Assembly (NCBI GenBank): GCA_001303955.1
Contig: LJUP01000006.1
Span: forward strand, 1-51,971
DNA length: 51,971 nt
Reading direction: 5' to 3'
From: Bacteroides sp. SM23_62
GTDB lineage: Bacteria > Bacteroidota > Bacteroidia > Bacteroidales > SM23-62
Shown: piece by piece, positions 29,401-38,030 of the stretch
How the letters are laid out: the number at the start of each line of letters is the position of its first letter
Position numbering within the stretch: position 1 is the stretch's first letter
Translations under genes and position numbers: made by a program
Notes under the pieces: generated by a model
Databases searched by the model: none
What the model was told of the DNA's origin: nothing
Seen by the model: only the letters and a program-made list of their open reading frames with translations

Positions 29401-31062
29401 CTATTTCCAGAAATAAATATAGAAGGCAATGATTACACTAATGATTATCAGGGAATTGATCACATCCCATTTATTATAGCTGGCACGTGTGGCCGCCCGT
29501 TGCTCGGGCGTTGATGAATAATAGGTTACACCTACCAGTTTGGTCTCGTCTACCCGCTCGGTAAAGTAACTGACCACAAATATTACGATCAGGCAAAGCC
29601 CAAACAGTACTATCTCGTAATGCAGCCAGTTGGGAGCTACCCATATCGAATGGTACCAGGTGTCTTCGGGGACCGAATCTGCAAAGACGTTGAAGGCAAG
29701 CCTCACCATACCCAGTACAAACCCGGTGGCGAGTCCCGCGAATCCCGCTTTCGGGGTGGCTCTTTTCCAGAATACGCCCAGCAGGAATACAGAAGCAATA
29801 CCCGGAGCCAGCAGGGATTGCACATCCTGAAGGTATTCATAGAGTACCTTCCCGATGCCTTTCATCACCGGTATCCAGGCAATCCCCAGTGCAACAATCA
29901 CCACGGTGGCGACACGGCCCACATATACCAGGTGTTTTTCAGTTGACTCAGGCCTGAATTTCTTATAAAAATCCACCGTAAACAATGCCGCTGATGAGTT
30001 AAAAAGGGAAGCCAGTGAACTCATCAGGGCCGCGAGCAATCCACCTACGACAACCCCTTTCAGTCCGATTGGCAAAAGTTCGGAAACAAGCAGCGGAAAA
30101 GCTGCATCCGAGTCGGTAAGATCGAGCAATCCCTTCTGGTTCAGTGCAAAAGCTATCATGCCTGGAATGAGGAAAATAAAAACCGGCAGGAGTTTCAGGT
30201 AGGCCCCGAAGATGGTCCCCCTGCGGGATTGTGTCTGATCCCTTCCGGATAGTACTCTTTGAACAATATATTGATCTGTACACCAGTACCAGAACCCGAT
30301 GATGGCAGAACCCAGGATGACGCCTGTCCACGGGAACTCGGGGTCTTTGGGAGACCGGATCAGTCCCAACATAGAATCTCCATGTTCCGTAAGGTTTGTC
30401 CTGCATATGGCTTCCAGCTCACCCCAGCCACCCACCTTGACCAGGCCTATGACCACGATGGTTATGGAACCGATCAACAGGATAGGGGTTTGCAGCACCG
30501 AAGTATACAGAACGGATTTCATCCCGCCTATGACAGTATAGATGCCGGTAATGATCACCAGCCCGATGGCGCCGAACCAGAAAAAGTCAATTCCCCAGAT
30601 TGTCTCAATCCCGAAGACCTCCTTGAATACCACACCGCCGGCATATACCGTGACAGCCACCTTGGTAAGTACATAAGAGACCAGTGAGATGATCGATAAA
30701 AGGGACCGGGAAGCGGAATTGTATCGCCGTTCCAGAAATTCAGGCATGGTAAATACGCCGCTCCGTGCATAAAACGGAACGAATAACCAGCCGAGTACCA
30801 GGATCATCCAGCCATGCATTTCCCAGTGTGCCATGGCCATTCCGCTGGATGCCCCTGCACCTGCCAGTCCAACCAGGTGTTCTGATCCAATATTGGATGC
30901 AAATATAGAAGCCCCGATGGCTATCCATGTGGCATCCCTTCCGGCCAGAAAATAATCTGCTGAAGTATCTTCCTTCATGCGACTGACCCAGACGATGATC
31001 CCGATCAATCCAAGAAAAAAAGCTCCGAGAACGAGCCAGTCCAATAGGTGAAATCCTTCCAT
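29401..31062 (-). CDS. Sodium:solute (SGLT-type sugar) symporter, SSS family
   Basis: SADYFLAGRDATWIAIGASIFASNIGSEHLVGLAGAGASSGMAMAHWEMHGW...MPEFLERRYN...GLLAALMSSLASLFNSSAALFTVDFYKKF. Confidence 0.93.
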   Translation of the reverse strand: MEGFHLLDWLVLGAFFLGLIGIIVWVSRMKEDTSADYFLAGRDATWIAIGASIFASNIGSEHLVGLAGAGASSGMAMAHWEMHGWMILVLGWLFVPFYARSGVFTMPEFLERRYNSASRSLLSIISLVSYVLTKVAVTVYAGGVVFKEVFGIETIWGIDFFWFGAIGLVIITGIYTVIGGMKSVLYTSVLQTPILLIGSITIVVIGLVKVGGWGELEAICRTNLTEHGDSMLGLIRSPKDPEFPWTGVILGSAIIGFWYWCTDQYIVQRVLSGRDQTQSRRGTIFGAYLKLLPVFIFLIPGMIAFALNQKGLLDLTDSDAAFPLLVSELLPIGLKGVVVGGLLAALMSSLASLFNSSAALFTVDFYKKFRPESTEKHLVYVGRVATVVIVALGIAWIPVMKGIGKVLYEYLQDVQSLLAPGIASVFLLGVFWKRATPKAGFAGLATGFVLGMVRLAFNVFADSVPEDTWYHSIWVAPNWLHYEIVLFGLCLIVIFVVSYFTERVDETKLVGVTYYSSTPEQRAATRASYNKWDVINSLIIISVIIAFYIYFWK

Positions 31063-31170
31063 GGTAAGTGTTATTTGTGAATAAATGTTGGGTTTACGCG
31101 TATGAAAATAGTAAAAAAATGTGATTGGTGGTGTGCATTGAAATATTTAGATTTAGCAAAACTTTTAATG

Positions 31171-32331
31171 ATGGCGAAAATTATTGTGCTCGGAACCGGT
31201 CTGATAGGCGGTGCCATGGCAGTGGACCTGGCTTTAAAGCACAATGTCACTGCGCTGGATATTGATACAGCATATTTTGAGCGATTAAACCAAAAAGGGG
31301 TAATAACGAAACAGGCTGATCTGAGCCTGCCCGGTGAAATAGCCGAACAGGTATCAGGATATGACCTGGTGATTGGTGCCCTTCCGGGACATATGGGATT
31401 CCGGACCCTGGAGGAAGTGATTGAAGCAGGTATCAGTATGGTGGATATCTCATTCATGCCAGAGGACTATCTCAGCCTGGATGACCTGGCCATAAAGAAC
31501 AGTGTCACGGCAGTAGTGGACTGTGGTGTCGCCCCGGGAATGGGGAACCTGATCCTGGGGCATCATGACCGACAGATGGAGGTGGATAGCTTCCGGTGTT
31601 ATGTAGGCGGTCTCCCGATAAAGCGCGATTGGCCCTATGGATATAAGGCGGTCTTCTCTCCCATCGATGTCATTGAGGAATATACAAGGCCGGCCCGTTA
31701 TGTAGAGAACCACCGGGTAATCACCCGTGAGGCCCTGTCTGACCTGGAATTGATTGATTTTCAAAACACGGGGACCCTGGAGGCCTGGAATTCCGATGGA
31801 CTTCGTTCCCTGATAACGACCATGGATATACCGAACATGATTGAAAAGACCCTGCGATATCCCGGTACCACGGAATACATCAGGGTACTCCGGGAAACCG
31901 GCTTTTTTTCATATGATGAGGTAAATATCGGTGGCCAGAAGATCAGGCCGATTGATCTTACTGCAAAACTCCTTTTCCCGAAATGGAAACTTCAGGCCGG
32001 GGACCGGGACCTGACCATCATGAAAATCATAATAAGCGGTAAAGAAGATGGAGCAGGCGTGAAGTATACCTATGATCTTTACGATGAATACGATCCGGAA
32101 ACGAAAGTTCATTCCATGGCCCGGACTACAGGATATACCTGTACCGCTGTGGCGGATCTCATACTGTCGGGTAAATTCGACCGCAAGGGTGTTTGTCCCC
32201 CGGAACTGGTGGGACGAAAACCAGGCAGTTTCGAATATGTCCGGGATTACCTGGCCGCAAGAAAGGTGCACTACAAAATGGAAAGGAAGGAAATTCAGCC
32301 TTTACCGTACTCGGAAGGTGCAACACCGTAA
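31171..32331 (+). CDS. Saccharopine dehydrogenase-family NAD(P)-binding protein
   Basis: MAKIIVLGTGLIGGAMAVDLA Rossmann start; GALPGHMGFRTLEEVIEAGISMVDISFMPED; GVAPGMGNLILGH. Confidence 0.85.
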   Translation: MAKIIVLGTGLIGGAMAVDLALKHNVTALDIDTAYFERLNQKGVITKQADLSLPGEIAEQVSGYDLVIGALPGHMGFRTLEEVIEAGISMVDISFMPEDYLSLDDLAIKNSVTAVVDCGVAPGMGNLILGHHDRQMEVDSFRCYVGGLPIKRDWPYGYKAVFSPIDVIEEYTRPARYVENHRVITREALSDLELIDFQNTGTLEAWNSDGLRSLITTMDIPNMIEKTLRYPGTTEYIRVLRETGFFSYDEVNIGGQKIRPIDLTAKLLFPKWKLQAGDRDLTIMKIIISGKEDGAGVKYTYDLYDEYDPETKVHSMARTTGYTCTAVADLILSGKFDRKGVCPPELVGRKPGSFEYVRDYLAARKVHYKMERKEIQPLPYSEGATP

Positions 32332-35024
32332 AGTTCCCGGAAACATTTGGCAAAATACGATGGATGGTTGAATCCCACCTCATAGGTGATCTCTGCCAAG
32401 TTGCCGAAATCGGATTTAATGAGCTGGGCAGCCCGTTTCAGACGGATGGTGCGGATGAATTCGCTGGGGGACTGGTCCGTGAGGGCTTTGATTTTGCGGA
32501 AGAGCTGCATACGGCTCATGGCCAGTTCTGATCCAAGTTGTTCCACACTGAAATCCTGGTCCGACATGTTTTTTTCAATGATATCCAGTGTTTGATTGAT
32601 GAACCTCTCATCTGCCGAGGTAACAGCAATTTCCCGGGGTTCCATTAAAAGTTCCTTGCGGAACCTTTCCCTGAGCTTCCGGCGCTGCTGTATCAGGTTC
32701 TTGATCCTTACGCGCAATTCTTTGATATTGAAAGGCTTTGTGAGATAATCATCCGCCCCGGTTTCGAGTCCCTCAATCCTGTCCTCAACACTCGTCTTCG
32801 CTGTTAACATGATCACTGGAATATGGCTGGTACGCTCGTCTGTTTTCAGCCTGTTACATAATTCCACGCCATCCATCTTCGGCATCATCAGGTCGGTAAT
32901 GACCAGGTCCGGAAGTTGATCAGTAGCGATCTGCAAGCCTGCAACACCATCTGCTGCTTCCATAACATTGTATTCCGCCATGTTTTCGGTAATATGCGTA
33001 CGGATATCCTCATTATCCTCAACCGTAAGGATAATCTGCCTGTCATCGCCCACACGGGAAGGCCGGTCCTTCTTATCCGGTTCAACCTGTGCTTCATATG
33101 ATCTCTCCAAGGTTGGGGATTCCTCTAATATGATATAATCCGAAATATCCAGGTGACTTGTTCCCAGCGGGATTGACAAAAGGAAGCGCGTGCCAAGATT
33201 GACCTTGCTTTCAACCGAAATATCTCCGTGCATAAGATCGATCAGCTCTTTCGTGAGGGAGAGTCCGATCCCTGTCCCAACACTTTCAGTTTCATCCTTT
33301 CCCCTGACCTGGTAAAACCGGTCAAATATCCTGGAAAGTTCATCTTCAGGAATCCCCTTACCTGTATCCCGGACCTCAATCTGAAGGGATGGCAGGCTCT
33401 CATTGCTTTTTTGTTTACGCGAATACTCCCTTTCAACCAGAACGTTAACCGAGACAGTTCCACCATCATCCGTATATTTAATAGCATTGCCAACCAGATT
33501 GGTAAGGATCTTATCCAGCTTATCTGCATCAAAATAGGTAACAAACTCTTCTTCGGGGAATTTTACTGTATAATGGATATTCTTTCTTTCTGCACGGGAT
33601 GTAAACGAGAGCGCAATGATTTTCAGATGGTAGATAACATCCCCCTGGCTCAGTTCAATCTTCAGTTTCCCGGAGTCCAGTTTGGAGAGATCCAGCAACT
33701 GGTTGATCAGTCCCAGGAGCTTATTCACATTCCGTTCCATCAGCTTCAGGGTTCTGGCAGATGGTCTTTTCATCTGCGCATCATCGATCATCTGTTGTAT
33801 GGGATCCAGGATCAGTGTAAGCGGGGTACGCAGTTCGTGGGAGATATTGGAAAACATCCTTGTTTTAAGTTCATCCACCTCTGCGAGCAGGGCATTGGCC
33901 TTTTTCTTCATTCGGTAGTTCCGGTACATATAGAACAGGCTAATCACAACCAGGACAAGTGCGATCATGGTAAAATTACGCAGGAGCTTCGCCCGCTGAA
34001 GATCGACCTCTTTTTGCCGTATCTCTTGGTTGTATTCCCTCTCCCTGGCGTATCTCCTTAATAAAGTGTTTGCCTGCATCTGATTGATGCTGTCATAGAG
34101 GGTCATGTATAATCCGGAATAATGAAGAGCTTTTTCATAATCTCCCATTTTCTTATAGGAATCAGCCATCAATTCAGCATTATCCCTTATTTGTTCCAGG
34201 AAGTTTTCAACCATGGCGATGGTCATGGCTGAATCCAGGTAGGATATTGAAAGACCATATTCTCCGGTGAAATTGTAGTATTTTCCAAATTGCATGTAAG
34301 AATCAACCAACCTGGTATTGTGTCCCAGTTCTTTGCTCAGATCAAGTGCCTGGTGGAAAAAATTATAGGCACTATCCAGTTCATTAAGAAGCAAATAATT
34401 ATCTCCTATGTTCACCAAGGCAGCTATTATGGTACGGTTGACTTCTGCTTTCTTTTCCAGTAAATCCAATGCCTGGAACTGGTATTCTTGCGATTTTGCA
34501 TACTCCCCTTCACTGGCATAGGAAGATCCAATACCCAGGAAAATATGGGGCAGGTATTCTTCATTCCCAATGTCCTGGAAGATCTGATGGGCTTTGTTAT
34601 AATATTCCAGCGCATCGTCATTATCCTCATCCAGCAATATATTCCCAAAGGCAAAGTAAACTTTCGCCAGTAATAACGGATCATCTAATTTCGCAAGTAT
34701 TTCAAGGCTGGCATTCAGGTTTTCAATGGCCGAAGACAATAAACCAAGTTGTCGGTAAATAACACCGCTTGAATAAAGGGCACTGGCCATCCCCGGTATA
34801 TCATCCAGATCCTTTGCTATCTCGTAGCTCTTCAGGGCAAAATAGATGGCTGTATCCGGGTCGGTGGCTTTAAGCTCATCAGTAAGTTCGGTCAGGAGTC
34901 TTAACCTGGTGGTATCTTCTGTTGTTTGGTCAAGGATTACCACCAATGAGTCCACCGAAGGTTGTCCCATTAATGGAAAAATCATACCGAATGTAATGAA
35001 CAGGATGGTGAGGTGCCTTATCAT
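32295..35024 (-). CDS. One-protein hybrid two-component regulator: signal peptide-TPR-TM-HisKA/HATPase-REC-AraC HTH
   Basis: TPR repeats, TM ALVLVVISLFYMY, FSNISHELRTPLTLILDP, DTGKGIPEDELSRIFDRFYQ, TVEDNEDIRTHI..VITDLMMPKMDG, C-terminal AraC HTH. Confidence 0.95.
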   Translation of the reverse strand: MIRHLTILFITFGMIFPLMGQPSVDSLVVILDQTTEDTTRLRLLTELTDELKATDPDTAIYFALKSYEIAKDLDDIPGMASALYSSGVIYRQLGLLSSAIENLNASLEILAKLDDPLLLAKVYFAFGNILLDEDNDDALEYYNKAHQIFQDIGNEEYLPHIFLGIGSSYASEGEYAKSQEYQFQALDLLEKKAEVNRTIIAALVNIGDNYLLLNELDSAYNFFHQALDLSKELGHNTRLVDSYMQFGKYYNFTGEYGLSISYLDSAMTIAMVENFLEQIRDNAELMADSYKKMGDYEKALHYSGLYMTLYDSINQMQANTLLRRYAREREYNQEIRQKEVDLQRAKLLRNFTMIALVLVVISLFYMYRNYRMKKKANALLAEVDELKTRMFSNISHELRTPLTLILDPIQQMIDDAQMKRPSARTLKLMERNVNKLLGLINQLLDLSKLDSGKLKIELSQGDVIYHLKIIALSFTSRAERKNIHYTVKFPEEEFVTYFDADKLDKILTNLVGNAIKYTDDGGTVSVNVLVEREYSRKQKSNESLPSLQIEVRDTGKGIPEDELSRIFDRFYQVRGKDETESVGTGIGLSLTKELIDLMHGDISVESKVNLGTRFLLSIPLGTSHLDISDYIILEESPTLERSYEAQVEPDKKDRPSRVGDDRQIILTVEDNEDIRTHITENMAEYNVMEAADGVAGLQIATDQLPDLVITDLMMPKMDGVELCNRLKTDERTSHIPVIMLTAKTSVEDRIEGLETGADDYLTKPFNIKELRVRIKNLIQQRRKLRERFRKELLMEPREIAVTSADERFINQTLDIIEKNMSDQDFSVEQLGSELAMSRMQLFRKIKALTDQSPSEFIRTIRLKRAAQLIKSDFGNLAEITYEVGFNHPSYFAKCFRELYGVAPSEYGKG

Positions 35025-35040
35025 TAATGGTTTTGACTAT

Positions 35041-37056
35041 TTAATGGCTTTTTTCAATCTCAACCAATCCCCAACGAATCATTTTTCCAAGGATCTTCCG
35101 GGTCAGGTCTTCCCCTAAAATTACAACATTTTTCCGGATGAATTCATCCACCGTCGATTCCTTTAAGTCCCTGTAAGCCTGGAAATGTGCACCGGGAACC
35201 TTGAACAATCTTGACATCCGGTGTGAAACAGGCAGCACAATATAATGAAAGCGGCCTTTACGGAATTTTGCTTTTCCTTTCAGGCCAATGGGGTCATGCA
35301 TATAATCAAAAATATAACAGCTGGTTTCAACCAATTTCCAGTATGGCAGCGGCCTGATAATGTCTTTCGGATCCGGCCTTTTCATTTCCGCCTGATGATT
35401 TCGTCTGGCCGCTTCAGATAATTGCCAGCGCTCATATTTGGCAATCATGAATGCTTTGGTGAAATCTACCTGGAACACATCCCAGGCATTTGTTGGTAAT
35501 CCCCTGTCAATCAGATGCTCAAGATATTTCTTCAGGCTGTCTGTCAGAAAATACAGTTCCGGCAGCGGGGTATCTTGCCCATACTGGTAACGATCAAGGT
35601 CATTTTCTATTAACTCCACAAAATCACTATCCTTTAAAGCTTGCCGGATATGTTCCCTGATCAGCACCAGCGTAGGCAGGAAATGTTCAATGTTATTCAC
35701 AAGATCAGCCAGGAATAAATATGTCCGGCGTGAAATATGATCATTGGGCAAATAGTAAAAGGAGCTGAAAGTATTCCTGTCACTTTTTATCAGGTTCCTC
35801 ATTTTTTCAGTGGGGTACATTACTGAAAAACCTGAATGGACATCATCATATTCAAGTTGCCCGACATGTCGTTGATATATGGGTGTTCCCGGAAGGATGG
35901 AAAGCAGGGTGAGCTGGGGCCTTGCACCGGCCAGCGCTACCTCTATCACAGATCTTAAGGTATCGTTAAGATCCTTCCTGGTCTCACCCGGGAATCCTGC
36001 CATATAGGAGACTATGGTGGTGATCCCCAGGGCCGTTGAATGCCTGATCATCCTGATGGCTATTCCAAGGTCCAGGTTTTTCCTGATCTCCTTTTGTATC
36101 CTGTCAGATCCGGATTCAATTCCGAAAAAGATGGCCCTGCATCCGCTCTCGTTCATCTCCTCCAGCATTTGTTCAGTCACACAATCTGTCCGGGCAGAAC
36201 AGGTCCAGGTAAATGGAGCTTCCGAAATCTTGTTGCGTGATATCAGTTGCCGTGAAAAATCAGCCATAAATGCTTTGTCAAGTGTAAACATATCATGGGA
36301 AATTCCCATTCTGTCGATGCCCAGTTCCTGATGGCAGTATTCCATTTCGGCTATGATCCTGCCGGGAGATTTTACGCGGTACCTCTTTGAGAAGAACTGG
36401 TTGGTGGTACAGTAGGTACAGGAGTATGGACAACCCCTACCCGCATCAATGCGTACCTTACTTTTCTTAAAAATCCTCTCATAAGCTGGGACGGGCAGCT
36501 TATCAAGGTCTCTCACCCTATCACCCGGGGAGCCCGGATTCACCTCATTGGTCAGGCGATCCCTGTAAACAAGACCCGGTATGGATGCTGCCTCTGCCTC
36601 ATTCCCATCCAATAGCCAGGATATCAGCCCGGGCAATGTATGATCCGCCTCTCCTTTCAGGATGAAATCTATGGCGGGATATTTTGCCAGGATATCCTCG
36701 GCCAGGACGGAAGCCTGGGGACCGCCAAAAATAACAGGGATAGCCGGATCCATCCGTTTAATCTCCTCAGCCAGCAGCAGGGAAATAGGAAATGAATCAC
36801 ACCAGGTGGAAAAACCTATTGCCCCCGGGTTATGAGACAGGATATCTTCTGCCACTTTAGGGAGGTCCCTGTCATTTGCAATCAACATTTCAGGCTTGTA
36901 GATGGCAGCCCTGAAACCGGATTGCCCAAGAGTGCTCAGAAGGACGAGCAATCCTACGGGGATAAAATCGACGGCCTGGTCTGTTGATACAGGATTTATT
37001 ACGGGTGGGATCAGGAGTATATGAATTCCAGTATCCTGCAATCTGGATTTGCCCAA
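35041..37056 (-). CDS. B12-binding-domain radical SAM protein
   Basis: Cobalamin-binding-like N-terminus (GFSTWCDSFPISLLLAEEIKRMDPAIPVIFGGPQAS); radical SAM cluster GRGCPYSCTYCTT. Confidence 0.92.
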   Translation of the reverse strand: MGKSRLQDTGIHILLIPPVINPVSTDQAVDFIPVGLLVLLSTLGQSGFRAAIYKPEMLIANDRDLPKVAEDILSHNPGAIGFSTWCDSFPISLLLAEEIKRMDPAIPVIFGGPQASVLAEDILAKYPAIDFILKGEADHTLPGLISWLLDGNEAEAASIPGLVYRDRLTNEVNPGSPGDRVRDLDKLPVPAYERIFKKSKVRIDAGRGCPYSCTYCTTNQFFSKRYRVKSPGRIIAEMEYCHQELGIDRMGISHDMFTLDKAFMADFSRQLISRNKISEAPFTWTCSARTDCVTEQMLEEMNESGCRAIFFGIESGSDRIQKEIRKNLDLGIAIRMIRHSTALGITTIVSYMAGFPGETRKDLNDTLRSVIEVALAGARPQLTLLSILPGTPIYQRHVGQLEYDDVHSGFSVMYPTEKMRNLIKSDRNTFSSFYYLPNDHISRRTYLFLADLVNNIEHFLPTLVLIREHIRQALKDSDFVELIENDLDRYQYGQDTPLPELYFLTDSLKKYLEHLIDRGLPTNAWDVFQVDFTKAFMIAKYERWQLSEAARRNHQAEMKRPDPKDIIRPLPYWKLVETSCYIFDYMHDPIGLKGKAKFRKGRFHYIVLPVSHRMSRLFKVPGAHFQAYRDLKESTVDEFIRKNVVILGEDLTRKILGKMIRWGLVEIEKSH

Positions 37057-37107
37057 AATGGTAAATTATATAATCTGAGAATCAATACGATTAATATTTG
37101 GAGGCAA

Positions 37108-37422
37108 TCATATACCTTCCATCCTGTGTACGTCCCCTTCAATATCCTCCACTTGCTTATTATGGGGATTTGTCTGTTTATCAGCTATTAATATACGAAC
37201 CTCATGATCCGGATCAATACCGGGTCCCCAGTACACGTTTATTTCACTCTTGATTACTCCCAGTAACTCATTAATCCTTTTAAGGGCAGCCTCTCTATCC
37301 TTGTTGCGGTCCTCAGCTATGGTGGTGGGCGGGGTGATTTTCTCCCAGTCATCTTTTAATCCAAAGAGTTTTCCTTGTTTTTCACGCAGAAGCTCAAATG
37401 GAGTTTTTTCGTTCGCGGCCAT
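37108..37422 (-). CDS. Small hypothetical protein (104 aa)
   Basis: ORF MAANEKTPFELLREKQGKLFGLKDDWEK...; no recognised family. Confidence 0.6.
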   Translation of the reverse strand: MAANEKTPFELLREKQGKLFGLKDDWEKITPPTTIAEDRNKDREAALKRINELLGVIKSEINVYWGPGIDPDHEVRILIADKQTNPHNKQVEDIEGDVHRMEGI

Positions 37423-37551
37423 AGTAATAGTGTTTTAGGTTTAGTAACTTTCATCCAAGTTATTATCTAAAAAACTGAAAGTCAAGTAATTTATCTATTA
37501 TTTTGTATAAGATTGCTGCCGGGCCGGGGTGAATATACCCGGATTCAGCGT

Positions 37552-37725
37552 TCAGTACTGTATCACGGCCTTCTCTAATTCTTCATCCTGAATAGTATTG
37601 TATGGAATTTGCGCTCCGGCACTTGAAGTGAAAACAGTGATAAAACGCAGTCAAGCAGGAAGTTTTAATATGCATATCCATTGATATGCGCATGGAATTC
37701 CCTTTGAAAATGATGTGGTTTTCAT
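37552..37725 (-). pseudogene. Small ORF with internal TGA, downstream of element A
   Basis: Minus frame: MKTTSFSKGIPCAYQWICILKLPA*LRFITVFTSSAGAQIPYNTIQDEELEKAVIQY*. Same frame throughout; internal stop at 37651-37653; MKT start as in the 47525 and 48024 genes. Confidence 0.4.
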
Positions 37726-37772
37726 TTTAAGGCCCTCCATTCAAATGATTAATTGCTTGAAGAAACAATAAT

Positions 37773-37838
37773 TAAAATTACGACAACTTAAGGGGTGGTA
37801 TCTAGCAGGGAGGTAACAAAGATTGATTAAATTGTAAC
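37773..37838 (-). promoter_or_regulatory. Copy A of the 38-bp tandem-half-site element (37801-37838) with -7-like box TAATTTTA (37773-37780)
   Basis: Plus-strand TCTAGCAGGGAGGTAACAAAGATTGATTAAATTGTAAC; 20-bp gap to the minus-strand TAATTTTA. Confidence 0.6.
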
Positions 37839-37857
37839 AAAAGCATTTAATGGGTAA

Positions 37858-37902
37858 ACCGGGTGCAGTCCTGAAGTCCTTCAACAAAGACTACATCCCG
37901 GT
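37858..37902 (-). ncRNA. Candidate structured RNA/leader downstream of element D (orientation inferred)
   Basis: Arms ACCGGGTGCAGTC (37858-37870) and GACTACATCCCGGT (37889-37902) pair over 13 bp with one bulge; inner TGAA/TTCA. Lies ~50-90 nt downstream of the inferred minus-strand start from element D. Confidence 0.4.
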
Positions 37903-37955
37903 CTTTCGCCCAATTTCTGTCTTTGCTAGCTGACAAAGTGTTTTTAATTTAATGC

Positions 37956-38020
37956 TAAAATTATGCCATATACAGTAAAATGTCTACCAATTATGTATCC
38001 TATGTTGCCAGGTATGTAAC
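37956..38020 (-). promoter_or_regulatory. Copy D of the 38-bp element (37983-38020) with -7-like box TAATTTTA (37956-37963)
   Basis: Plus-strand TCTACCAATTATGTATCCTATGTTGCCAGGTATGTAAC; 19-bp gap to TAATTTTA on minus. Confidence 0.55.
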
Positions 38021-38030
38021 AGGAAGCTGG

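Noticed and set aside
32295-37056. Canonical polysaccharide-utilisation locus because of the HTCS-like regulator
   Set aside because: No SusC/SusD pair or glycoside hydrolases adjacent; neighbours are a radical SAM gene and a saccharopine dehydrogenase-like gene.
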